A stretch of 64,000 nucleotides of DNA. It comes from Brevipalpus yothersi (Eukaryota; Arthropoda; Arachnida; Trombidiformes; Tenuipalpidae). A program made the position numbers and the translations under genes. The DNA is taken from contig QZCP01000049.1 of assembly GCA_003956705.1 (NCBI GenBank), forward strand, positions 70,334-134,333, read 5' to 3'. The notes under the pieces were generated by a model, which saw only the letters and a program-made list of their open reading frames with translations, ran no database searches and was not told where the DNA came from. Shown here one piece after another: positions 1-10,633 of the stretch (positions are counted from its first letter, which is position 1; every line of letters begins with the position of its first letter).

Positions 1-72
1 TGGACTCTGGAAAAATCTCGAACCTTAGAATTAGATCCTCTCTCTTTCTCTCCTAATCAGGGTGATACTCAC

Positions 73-477
73 ATATCAGGTACAAATTCCATCACAAGTG
101 AAGTGACCATCATACGTTCAATATTATTGATAATTGGATCTTGAAGATTTTTCATCGAAAGTAGTCCAAAAACTCTTTCTAGTACATCAGATATCTCTTC
201 TACGGTTGATATCGGATCGTGATTAGCTACAACCAGCACTCTGGTTGTGTTGCATATCAGTTGGAGATCAGTTTTGTCTACAAATACTTCCGCATTGCCT
301 GTTGGTGGGATAGAATATTTTTTCGATAACTTCAAATATGATTAAATTGAATGACATACTTTGAGCAAAAATAATCATGATCACCACTGTTACTATCATT
401 GTCTTGAAAAATTTGTCAAAACTGTTCATCTGCATACAGTTGATGTAGAGATATGATCGAAATGTTTTCATAAACAC
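73..477 (-). pseudogene. Exon remnant(s) of an unrecognised multi-exon gene, copy A, with a hydrophobic segment
   Basis: Two overlapping minus-strand frames look like pieces of one protein. The upstream piece (477 to about 300) contains a strongly hydrophobic stretch (TVVIMIIFAQSMSFNLIIF) suitable as a membrane helix. The downstream piece (about 300 to 73) reads NAEVFVDKTDLQLIC and ends ERMMVTSLVMEFVPD just before a GTGAGT donor (complement of 67-72). The two frames overlap around 268-335, so joining them needs a frameshift or an unseen intron. A diverged copy of the downstream piece lies at 3211-3440, which supports real coding ancestry. A helix followed by an alpha/beta-like segment would fit the C-terminal half of a divergent ionotropic glutamate-type receptor, but no diagnostic motif is visible. 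Family unassigned. Confidence 0.4.
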
Positions 478-1231
478 AAAAATTACTTGGTTTGGGAAAC
501 TCTTCCAGCCATCTGAGATTTTATACCCAGATAATACTCATCATAAGCTTCTTAACAATCTGCCAGACCTGCTCTAGTTTAATTCCTCAGGTGTTGGTCG
601 ATAGTAAAAATCGTTAGCTTCATTCAACCCAATTTTATCATCACTCTTTGCAATCGTTTGACTATACAAACAGCGTAACGATAATAAATTCATCAGCAGA
701 AGATCCTTTATTCATCCATTCGAACTCAATTGAAAGTTTTAGTTAAATGGAGATAGGTTTATATGATGAATTTTTGATCTCTTGTGTTCCTAAAATAAAT
801 TAAATTATTGGCAAATAATTTTGTATCTCAAAACACATTCACTATATTGGAACTACAGTAGTATCATCAGCTATTGAAATCATTCTGATAATGTCAATAC
901 CTCTCTATCTTGTACATGTCAATCTGATCCTATTGGGTTGATATTAAAATATATACGATAGGCTATTGATAAAATTTTCAACAAAAATAGATAGAAACTG
1001 AGTGAAGTTTTTAATCTGCTCATGTATTTTTATCCAAGTCTAATCACCTTCCTTCTCACCAGCTAATGGAAGCATTTCTGTGTAAGCATTTGCGCTGCAA
1101 ATATTGCAATTAGTTCGATGAACAACAAACGAGAAGTGATACTACCTCCTGATTTTTCATTTTTTAATCATTGATTACAAATAAGCTTAATGTTTTTCTC
1201 ATTCAAATTGTGTTGCCATCTAAGCATCTGC

Positions 1232-1611
1232 CTAGCATGTCATTGGTCGAGTATAAGAAAGGTCAACGTTTGCAGTGGCCATTGTGGCTCTGATATCATC
1301 AATTCCTTGCCACCATGTATTTGGGTTGGTAGAATTGAGAGGAACTGATATTTTCATTCTTCCACATGCACCAGCAATCGGATCTAAGTCAAGAGATGCT
1401 GTAAGGGATGAAGAATTGTTCATCTCTTTCCAAAAATTTTCTCTGACCATCACTCCAGTTAAGGCATTCGCAAACAGAGAAAGTAGAGTTGGAATTTCAA
1501 CCAAAATTCCTAGAGCAGTGTTGAATAATTGAGTGCCGGTAGTGAATCCATCTTTAGTTCCAGGAGTGTTTATATCGATTGAAGAAAATTTTGTTTTCGC
1601 ATCACTTTTTT
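1232..1611 (-). pseudogene. Possible exon of the same unrecognised minus-strand gene (copy A region)
   Basis: An open minus-strand reading frame of about 120 codons runs from roughly 1611 to a stop near 1232. It begins around KTKFSSIDINTPGTKDGF and continues through TLLSLFANALTGVMVRENFW to WWQGIDDIRATMATANVDL. Its composition is much more protein-like than neighbouring junk frames, and it lies upstream (in transcription) of the copy A exons at 73-477. The WWQGIDDIRATMATANVDLS stretch loosely recalls the first ligand-binding lobe of ionotropic receptors (a 'W-x-G-hydrophobic' step before an acidic/Ala-rich segment). This is a weak resemblance only. There is no clear acceptor or donor. It could be an exon of a live gene or a fragment. 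Confidence 0.3.
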
Positions 1612-1716
1612 GAACTTACAGTCTCGATCACTTTAGTTCCCAAAAAAAGAGAATCATTTCCCAAAATTCAAATTTCACTTCCAAAACTTGCCTGAGGCAA
1701 TTGTTGATCTGCTTTT

Positions 1717-1775
1717 CTTTTGCCAAAAAGCTCAGATCATTTTCAAAGAAGATCAATTTATAATCCAAAACCTCT
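1717..1775. repeat. Left imperfect terminal inverted repeat of Tc1-like element
   Basis: The core CAGATCATTTTCAAA (1733-1747) recurs as an exact reverse complement at 2839-2853. On both sides the flanks also align imperfectly (CCAAAAAG/CCCAAAG outside the core; a ...CCAAAAC... block about 30 bases further in). The pair brackets the transposase remnant. The true element ends and the TA target duplication were not pinned down. Confidence 0.5.
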
Positions 1776-2001
1776 GGAAAATGGATTTTATGAGCAAGAT
1801 TAGGATTAAAATTGCTTGTTTCCAAGATTTTTGATGGAAAACAAACGTCATATTCTTCTCTTGGGTTTTTCCTCTGAGATTTCTGGAATTTTAAGTCCTC
1901 AATAGAGAAGAGAGCTGGTATTGTACTGGTGAAAAAACTATTTAAGTACGATAGAGCAATGCTGTGCTATTTATTTGTCATTTTTAGTTCTAATAGTGAA
2001 G

Positions 2002-2794
2002 ATGGATCAAATTGCTGTGGTGCGAAAGAATGAAAAAATCAGTGACGAGAAGAGAAAGATGATAATTAGACTGATTGATGAAGGTGGAAGTATTTCTGAA
2101 GTTTCCAAAATTGTGAAGGTGAATTATTGGACTGCTCGTTCGATTTATTTGATATGGGTAAAGGCTAAGAGAGATGCTCAACTTCCACGAGGACATCGAA
2201 AGTGCTTGTTGTCTATGGTACAGAAAGAATTGATATGTGACTGGCAAGATGAGGATTGCCAGAGAACTCTTGCTGATCTACAAAAAAAGTGTCAAGAAGA
2301 GTTCGATATCAGTCCATCATTTTCAACGATTTCGAGAGCTCTGAAAGATTTTTCTTACACAATGAAAAGAGTTTCAGTTGTACCCGTTCGTAGAAACAGC
2401 CCAGATGTTAAGGAAAAAAGATACGAATATGCAGTTAAAAGAGTTTTTGATCAAATTTATCGGAATTTTAAAAGAAAATAATGTCGTGGGTGCTCATTTA
2501 ATTATGGACAATGTTGCCTTCCACAAAGTTGATGCAGTTCGACAGCTGATCTCAGTACATGGACATGATGCGATTTTTCTCCCACCATATTCACCATTTC
2601 TAAATCCTATCGAAAATATGTTCAACCAATGGAAACATTGGATCAAGTCGAGGAAATCTCAGAATGAGAATGAGCTCTATGAAAACATTCATGCAGCCTC
2701 TCTCCATATTACCTCTGAACATTGTGCCAACTATTTCCGCAATTTAGAGAGATATCTCTTCCAATCTCTGATGAGAGATGATATACTCGATTAA
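2002..2794 (+). pseudogene. Tc1-like DD34E transposase, internally deleted and frameshifted
   Basis: The first frame (ATG 2002, MDQIAVVRKNEKISDEKRKM) gives an N-terminal helix-turn-helix DNA-binding region: an IRLIDEGGSISEVSKIVKVN helix pair followed by TLADLQ and PSFSTISRALKDF, typical of the paired-like domains of Tc1/IS630 transposases. Near KEKRYEYA (about 2435) the frame passes to a second one (FLIKFIGILKENNVVG), which carries LIMDNVAFHK and FLPPYSPFLNPIENMFNQW and ends at TAA 2792-2794. The second catalytic Asp (2507-2509) and the Glu (2612-2614) are separated by 34 residues, giving DD34E. The stretch that should hold the first catalytic Asp (roughly 80-100 residues) is absent, so the enzyme cannot be active. 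Its coding DNA has few other lesions, so inactivation may be fairly recent. Confidence 0.85.
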
Positions 2795-2810
2795 TTTTAT
2801 GAAATGATTT

Positions 2811-2870
2811 GAGAAGTTTTGGAAATCTTTTGACGCTTTTTGAAAATGATCTGCTGCTTTGGGGGCGCTC
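2811..2870. repeat. Right imperfect terminal inverted repeat of Tc1-like element
   Basis: TTTGAAAATGATCTG (2839-2853) is the exact reverse complement of 1733-1747, with imperfect similarity extending on both sides. It starts about 20 bases after the transposase stop codon, where a right-end repeat is expected. Confidence 0.5.
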
Positions 2871-3210
2871 TCTGAATAATTGTGAAATGAATATCGAAGA
2901 TTTGAAAATAAACTTGTGTACTTGAAGAATCAACTGATCGAGACTGTATTATTCGATACCGTTTCACGAATAGGAGATTCTCCGAAACCATTGATGATTT
3001 CTCTCTGAGTAGATATCAATTCAATTGATGATGTGATACCTGACTTTGCTTCACCTTTGTTGGTTATATCAATTTTGTACGTTGAAGCTTCTGGCACTGG
3101 ATTTTGTGCACTTGACTCACATTGCTGACGATACTCTGACTTCCAGTGAGCCCTGAGAAAGTATAAAATTCCACATGAATCTTGTATTTTTGGAATACCG
3201 TAAAACTCAC

Positions 3211-3440
3211 AGATCAGGTATAAATTCCATCATGAGAGCAGTAATCATCATGCGCTCAATATTGGTGGTCATAAGATCTTGTGTATCGTCCAGATATTGT
3301 AGCCCAAAAACTTTGTCCAACACATCTGATGTCTTCTCAACAATCAATATTGGGTCAACATCGAGAGCAGCCAGCAATCTATCTTATAGTAACATTACAC
3401 GTGATTTTGAGGTCCATTTCATCAAGAAATACCTCTGCTT
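3211..3440 (-). pseudogene. Second copy (B) of the unrecognised exon, disrupted
   Basis: Read on the minus strand, this stretch begins AEVFLDEMDLKITCNVT, matching AEVFVDKTDLQLICNTT of copy A. It then hits a TAG stop and a one-base frame change, after which similarity resumes: VEKTSDVLDKVFGL and TNIERMMITALMMEFIPDL match VEEISDVLERVFGL and NNIERMMVTSLVMEFVPDM. It ends at the same place as copy A, directly before a GTGAGT donor (complement of 3205-3210). Conservation of the donor shows this is a genuine exon end. Copy B is probably a pseudogene; copy A is open over this exon. The protein family is unknown. Confidence 0.6.
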
Positions 3441-3509
3441 GAACTTAAAAGTTCGAGTAAATAATATTCAAACATGAATCATCATTTTTGCTAGGATTGT
3501 TCTTCTTAC

Positions 3510-3555
3510 CTTGGTGAAAACCCATGGAAAAAAGGGCAGCAATATACAGGAACAT
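3510..3555 (-). other. Possible short 5' exon with signal-peptide-like sequence
   Basis: On the minus strand an ATG (3553-3555) opens MFLYIAALFSMGFHQ, a hydrophobic leader, immediately followed by a GTAAGA donor (complement of 3504-3509). It lies about 70 bases upstream of disrupted copy B. It may be a first coding exon of that gene copy, but such short matches also arise by chance. Confidence 0.2.
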
Positions 3556-4922
3556 TGATTGATTTTTAAGCCCTAAGAATTGAGCTTGGCAAGCTTATCT
3601 TGAATCTTAATTCTGATTGGAGTTGTAGGACATATCATTAATCAGTTTGTCATAATCACTGCTTGATTCCACTTTTTTAACACAGATTTTCCGGTCAAGA
3701 TAATGATCAGATACGCGTTGTATTAATGAGGAATGCTCAATTAATCAAATCACAAAGGGCTGGTGAAAGTTCTTCCTGTTTAGTCAATTCTGTTTTTTCT
3801 TTCACAATATTGAAATTATCTCATCAGATCCATATGCAGAGAATGATTCCAATTAATTCAGTTTTCTTACAGATTGAGTTCAACAAACTTATTCTGATGT
3901 TTTCTGGAGGCACAAGTGCTGTTTATGCAGTGTCAATGATTTTCATCTGTTGCTTGCCATTCTCAATTTAAATCCATGAAACTTGAAATTATTTCCGCCT
4001 TTTCAAAATAGAAGTTTGAAAGCCAAAAGATTTATCCATCGAAGTACAATACAATATTATCGAAGTATATATACATGTACTTCATGTTCAACAATGGCTG
4101 GCCTAAAATTCCTCCAGAATGAATATCATTGGTTTTGTTTTCCGATCTGTTGCCTCATATCTTACTTTTATCTTGAAACAAATTTGAGGCCAAAATCAAA
4201 TTTTTATTTCCAGGAAAGCATATAAAAGCCAAGAGACCAGCTCTTATACCTCAAAAAATCATTTCAGGATACATCTTACATACTGACTGAACAAAATCAT
4301 GAAGGATATCAAATTTACGAGTTGTTCATAAAATATGAATGATCAGCCTCTTGGCAGCATCTTATCCAGCAACTTTTCCCATCATCATCATGTTCCAAAC
4401 TATTCTTTCCGAAAGAGTAGAAAAAAATCTCATTCTTTTCAAGAGAGAGAGAGAGAGAGACATAGATGATACTTGTTAGCTTCAATCTATATTAACACTA
4501 AGTATGGATGATTCAAGAGATTCATCAAGCTGTTCAACTTTTTTCCATACTCCACTTTCTTGCCTCATCATACCACACCAGTCAACATGATCTTCCTGCT
4601 CTTCCTATTCCTCTCTTTCTCTCACCTCGAATTGCTTACCATCTCAGATAATCAATTTCATAGCATCATCATGGAAAGTGGGTGTAGAAAAGGCTTTCTT
4701 TAAGATGAACGAAAAAAATTTCCCTCCAACTCAAGACCAATTACTTCAAGATAGTTTATACTAACTATCCGGAAAAGTGTATCAAGAGTGATGCATTTGA
4801 GAAAAAAACTACATCAGCCCAACAGGTCAAAGTCATCAGGATGAAACTTTATCTCATTTAACATTCGATTAGCCAGCAAAATTTTATTTTCAAAATTTTT
4901 TCCTCACCTAATAACATTCCAC

Positions 4923-4926
<4 letters not shown>

Positions 4927-4991
<65 letters not shown>
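4927..4991. repeat. (CT)n microsatellite
   Basis: About 65 bases of uninterrupted CT, followed after a short break by a second CT-rich tract to about 5021. Confidence 0.98.
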
Positions 4992-4993
<2 letters not shown>

Positions 4994-5443
4994 TCTCTTT
5001 CTTCCTCTCTCTCTCTCTCTGAGCAATATGTGTGTGTTCAGCTCAATGTCTTCCTGAATGATTAGAGTAGAGGAGAATATTGATGTAGGCATGGAATATC
5101 TTGCAAGTTTCGCTTCATCTTTACGCTCTCTTTGACTCTTGATAGGCCAAGTCACCGTGAATATCGGATTGGCAACAAAGTTTGCTCTGATTCACCATAT
5201 GTTTTCCTTATTTCTATCCAATTTTTGGCTTATATACGTATGCCCGGGTATTTCTTCTTCTGGCTCCTACTAGATTCTCTCTTTTCGTGTGATTCCAAAT
5301 TCTGATGCTCTTCCTGATAGGATTTGTACTCACTAATGTGGACAGAAAAAGAGATTTCACTTTTATCTTGTTGGATGTATTTTTTTCCTCTTCTTCGTAC
5401 TACTTTTTTCTCTCTACCTACTCTCTCTTACTTTCTCATCTTT

Positions 5444-5445
<2 letters not shown>

Positions 5446-5481
<36 letters not shown>
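5446..5481. repeat. (CT)n microsatellite
   Basis: About 36 bases of CT repeat, visible directly. Confidence 0.97.
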
Positions 5482-5488
<7 letters not shown>

Positions 5489-6587
5489 GATACATCTTTC
5501 CAACCTTTTCTAGTGGAGAAGAAGATAGAAACTTGCAAAAGTGGAAATGATGTAAAGTCTCAGTGGTAAGTCCATCTTATTCAATGGTTAAAGCTGTACC
5601 ATCCACTCATTCAAATACCATTGGCGTACCAATTTAATTTATTCATCTGTCAACTCAACTTATTGCTGGAACTCAAAATGCGTGAAATGCACTGACAGAT
5701 ACTGTGAAAATAGAATGCTTATTGAATCAAAGCAAATTTTCTTTTCTCTCTTTCTCTCAAAACATTTCACATCTTATCACTTTGACCTAGAGATCCTTCT
5801 TTTTGGGGCATGAAAAATTTGATTAAAAGATTTTCGTATCAATATTGATACACTATCATTTCATTAATAAAAAGTATTTCAAAAATCATCACCAAATCCA
5901 CTACCATCGATTATCAAAGAGACTGGATCTCAAGATTGCCCAAAATATTTAATGATATTCAATTGTTCAATTCATTGAGCTGATTTTACTTCCAAAGCAT
6001 TTTGGCTTTCTGGACTCACTCTTGTTTCATGCAATGGCCGGACCAATATACACTCTATTCAAACAATTAGCTCTGATCATCTGCATAGTTCAGACTGATG
6101 CAAGAGAGAAAGAGAGAGTGAAGAATGTTGGAAGGGTCATTCTTAATGTGGATCCTTTAGAATGCTAATGATCGGAACATTTGCTGGTGTGCAAATATTC
6201 TTTTGCCTCCATTGAGAGCTGGAAAATAAATGTTACATCGAAAGAAGTAAATGCTTTGAGATCGACTATTTAGGGTTTGGGAAACGTTGTGTCAGCATTT
6301 TATTTCATTCATTCATTCGTTTCCTCTCTTTCCCTTGGAATACAAATATAAATGAAATACAGAAAGATCTGATGAGAATGATTATCTCTGCTGACCAAGT
6401 ATAGCCGAGGAGTGAATGGGTCAGTCAATGTGATTGTCTCTTCCACATCTTATATTGTTTCTCTTATTTGACCTCGATTTGTCTATGTGTGCACAGTATG
6501 AATAGATTAGAAAATAGAAAACTTGATGAGACAATCGATCAGTAGGAAAAAGAAAGAGTAACAAAATCGAATTACAAATCAAGAAAG

Positions 6588-6683
6588 ATGCTACTTTATC
6601 TGATAATTCTGCTATTTTGGACTTGTGATTTTTCTCAGATACTGATTAATGATAAGATAGACAGAAAACTTGACACCAAGTGA
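6588..6683 (+). other. Short frame with signal-peptide-like start (speculative)
   Basis: ATG 6588 opens MLLYLIILLFWTCDFS, a typical hydrophobic leader with a plausible cleavage region, then runs about 15 more residues to TGA. It is on the same strand as, and upstream of, the first recognised Nmdar2 exon, which still needs a signal-peptide exon. There is no convincing donor and no homology, so this may be chance. Confidence 0.12.
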
Positions 6684-7815
6684 TACTATTACATCTTAAA
6701 AAGTTGATAAGATTCCACCTTTGCTATGCTACTTGTCTACATTTACCTCTCTTTTCAATATTTCTCTGAATTGAGGCTGAGCTCAATAACATTGTGGTTG
6801 GTAAAATTATTCCCACTTGCTTATCCCTAGCAGCAATGTGACTGTGGCCTGAGTCTTCCAAAATCTTCAATTGCAATTTTGTGTCCCAATATCTGGAACA
6901 CTGTTCCTCTATTCGAAAATTGAATAATGTTCATACTAGCCAAAATGATAATACTTGGGCTCAGAATGGAAGCTTTTCACGCAAGGATTTACGGTGAGAT
7001 TATCAAGGATTTGTAATTACCGAGACTTTTATCCCAGTCAATCTTCTACATCTCCATGGAACAAGCCATGTCTTATGCGTTTATTACTTCAGATTTCATT
7101 TCATCTAGAAGTGCATTCTATTCCCATGACAACAGTCTAGCTCAATAGATTTCAATTTAACATTTAGATTGTGAAAAATTTTTTCCTCAAGTAAATATTA
7201 TTCGTGGATAGAATAAATAAATTGCTCCAATAAGATTTATTTATATCATGTGTGAAAGTAAACTGTGTGTATACCCATTGAGTTTGGAATAAGCTTGGTG
7301 TATTATTATGAGATGTAATCATTGCTAGTCTGTATTGGTATCTTTCGAAAGCTCATAGCGAAGTGTTACACAATATTCTTGTTTCACTTCTACTCGACTT
7401 CTTATCCATTGTATTCCTGTTCTAGATTGTATTGTTATTCTCTATGCTCTCTCTTTCTCTTTTGCTTTCTCTTCCTCGATTCTTCCCACTTATCTTCTTT
7501 TCCTACTCCATTTTATTCTTTTCCCTATTCTCCCAAGAGAAGAATACACTTGGTGCGTGTTGACTGCTTCTGCTATTCCAACCAGGAATACTTGTGTACA
7601 TGGTGACTATCGAGTCTTTGTGAGATAATCCCCAGGATGTCGGCGAGAGGAAAAGAATTGAACATACACATACACATGCAGCTTCCAGTTAACGTTCTCT
7701 CATCCCTCTCTCTTTCTCTCTCTCTTCCTCTCTCTTTCTTTCTCTCTTTCTTCCTCATTCACAAAATGATCACACAAACATCGAACACTTTTCATCACAG
7801 CTGATCACAATGGTT

Positions 7816-7817
<2 letters not shown>

Positions 7818-7877
<60 letters not shown>
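7818..7877. repeat. (CT)n microsatellite
   Basis: About 60 bases of perfect CT repeat. Confidence 0.98.
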
Positions 7878-7880
<3 letters not shown>

Positions 7881-8324
7881 AACCAGAATAGAAGTGGCTT
7901 CATAGTCTCACGGGTATAATGTATTGGAATTTGTTCAACCATTCTCTTTGATTAATCTGACTAGTAAACTGAGTGATGTTGAGTGGATCACAAATCTGTC
8001 CACCAGAACAAGATCGAGAGAAAGTTTTTGGTGACATATTTTTCTTTCTCCGATACCTTGACATCAGAAGATGAATTTCTTGCGATTCGATTTGGTGTGG
8101 AAAATTCTCAACAGAATCTTTTTCCATCATGACCATTCTTAAGCCTTCAGCTGACGAGGGTTTCTTGCCACTTTCCAGAAAGGAGAGGGAATGCTAAGGA
8201 AGTTGAGCAAGATTTACTTTTGGTTGATTTTATGATCTTCTTTATGTTCTGTTAGTTAGAAGAAAACTTCATCAAATAATTCAATTTATTGCCTCAAATT
8301 GAACCTTTTTTCAATGCTTTTCTC

Positions 8325-8326
<2 letters not shown>

Positions 8327-8386
<60 letters not shown>
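8327..8386. repeat. (CT)n microsatellite
   Basis: About 60 bases of CT repeat running into a short TCTA-type tail. Confidence 0.98.
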
Positions 8387-8392
<6 letters not shown>

Positions 8393-9120
8393 CTATCTAT
8401 CTTCCTCCGGTCATGTTGCCATGTCAATTTTCATCGAGGTTGCAAGGAGATTAATTTAGATTCAAGCTCATTACTCTAACTGTCAATGAATCGGAAATTT
8501 CTCTTGATTCAATGTCAGTCCTGATGAACTGGATTTGCTTGGTTGAAAAGCATCAGTTTATTTTGGTTGAATTCATTTTTCTTTCACAGCCTCTCTCTTT
8601 TTCGCTTTCCGTTTATCTGAAATTCCAAGTGTCGCTGACTTGTGTGTGTGTCTATATATATATGCCACAGATTGTTTCGATAGATAAACAGTCGGTGACA
8701 ATTGATGATTTTGAAGTAAATCGTGGATAAAGTTGATGAGAGAGAAAGAAGCAGAGCTGGTTAAGAGAGAAAGTTAAAGATGAGTGTCAAATAAATAGAG
8801 TCTCATTCAAGATGAGAGAGAGAGAAAAAGCAAAAAAAAATGTTTTTCTCACATCTCTTTTCGCCATCTTCTAGGGCTCATCTACTTTTTTGAATGGATT
8901 TGAAGGAGAAAACATTCTCTTCATGAGCCCTTGATGATGATGAAAGTAGAAAAAGCGAAGAAGAATAAAAATGGAGCAACCAGAAAAAGAATGGCAATAA
9001 AGCGGACATAGGCACACTAATACACCATAGAAGAATAGAAGAGGAGTAGAAGAGGGAAGATGCATTATCATCTATGTATTCAACGATGCTTGGAAAATCA
9101 CTATTAAGTAACCAAAAAAT

Positions 9121-9124
<4 letters not shown>

Positions 9125-9157
<33 letters not shown>
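9125..9157. repeat. (CT)n microsatellite
   Basis: About 33 bases of CT repeat. Confidence 0.97.
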
Positions 9158-9159
<2 letters not shown>

Positions 9160-10557
9160 TTAACTGTCACATGGTGAAGAAGATGCACTGGTTTGAATTA
9201 AATGATTAGGAAGGGATGAATTCAGCTGGCTGTGATTCATTTCTAACTTTCACTTAACAATTTCTTACCCAGATCAAACAGAGTCTTTTTGGTAGAAGCC
9301 AGATTTTGCAGAGCTCTCAATCATTTTGAGAAGGGGTATAGAATGCTCCAACAGGATTTCGGGATCAGATTCTGTTCAATTTTTGTATACTTTTCGATGA
9401 TTCAATGGTCTCAATATTTATAATTCTCATTCTTCTGGTTCGATCATGTTTGCATTCTTTTTCCTCTGAATCGAAGTCTCTAACTTCAATTACACTATTG
9501 GGAGCAATAAAAGTGTATGAAAATGCTTATTCAGTGGTAGAACATTCCCTGAAGAACGAGTAAACAGTTCAAAATTTGAATAGAGAGAGAGAGAGACAGA
9601 GAGAGAGAATGTGTTTATATGGAATATATATGTATATTGCCTTTGGATATCAATTTGACGATTTTTTCCAATCGAAAACGCCATAACAATTGCTACAATT
9701 TCGATTTTTCTAGCGATACATATAAAGTTTATCACACCAAAACCTTTTTCCCCAAAATGGTGCAAAATTTTCTTCAAACTATTATTGTATGGAACGTGAT
9801 TCGAGTTCTTCATGTGATGAAGAGTTTCTCTTCCTTCATCATTTCAAAATTGTGCCTTCAAGATGATCTGAATGCTCTTCTCAAAGAAAAATCTCAACCC
9901 TTTTGCAAAAGAATTGAATAGGGATAACAAGACTGTATATCTGGACTGGATGATCAATTATTCTCTTTGTCTTTAATGGAATGCTGAGAATGTTTCCCAA
10001 TTGTGACGGTGATGGTGACGATTCCCTTTCTTCTACTAACTTCCGAACAGAATATCCGATGATTCAGGTGTAAGAATGCAATTTTCTTGCTCCATAAGCA
10101 TCCATAGTCATATACTTCTGGATTTTCCCATTCTCCCGGGTGATTCTCATGAATTTTTTCACACATGTTAGATTGTTATTCACTCAAAATAGAGGCATTC
10201 GGAATTGAGTATTTACTCTCGCTTTCTCTCTTCTCTCCTGAACTGTGCTTGATTAACTGTTTATGGCATGAAATTGAAAGCTGGCTCCATGAAGATGTCT
10301 TAGATGGGAAAATGAATATGAATTGGAATAATGTTTGAATTAGATGATAGATAGTGAGAAAGAAAAAGGAAGAGAGAGAGAGAAAAGAATGAAAGGCGAG
10401 TTTGCTCCAATTGATCAGTCTCATATCGATTCCAAACTTTTCAGGTCAATAGATTCTATCCAAAGATTGAGTTACTTCAAGATGCTGGTGAAGAGATGGA
10501 GAGAAATAGAAAAGCTTCCTTGCATCACTCCATCTTCAATTTCTCCATCATCAGCTT

Positions 10558-10559
<2 letters not shown>

Positions 10560-10631
<72 letters not shown>
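10560..10631. repeat. (CT)n microsatellite
   Basis: About 72 bases of perfect CT repeat, one of the longest gap-free arrays here. Confidence 0.98.

Positions 10632-10633
<2 letters not shown>

Larger units (their letters stand above)
1717..2870 (+). mobile_element. Tc1/mariner-superfamily DNA transposon remnant
   Basis: The element consists of a left inverted-repeat block, a broken transposase in two plus-strand frames (2002-2481 and about 2440-2794), and a right inverted-repeat block. At about 1.15 kb it is shorter than a typical autonomous Tc1-like element because the middle of the transposase is missing. It sits between two paralogous minus-strand exon fragments (73-300 and 3211-3440). 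The boundaries are those of the recognised inverted repeats, so the element may extend further. Confidence 0.65.

Noticed and set aside
1628..1825. Minus-strand frame of 65 codons next to the transposon
   Set aside because: It overlaps the left inverted-repeat region and has no independent support.
4904..5155. Frames made of Arg-Glu or Ser-Leu repeats (also near 10560, 16242, 19099, 25644, 29109, 30371, 38066, 39082, 45898, 61796)
   Set aside because: They are translations of GA/CT dinucleotide arrays on one strand or the other; no flanking coding context or splice-supported frame.
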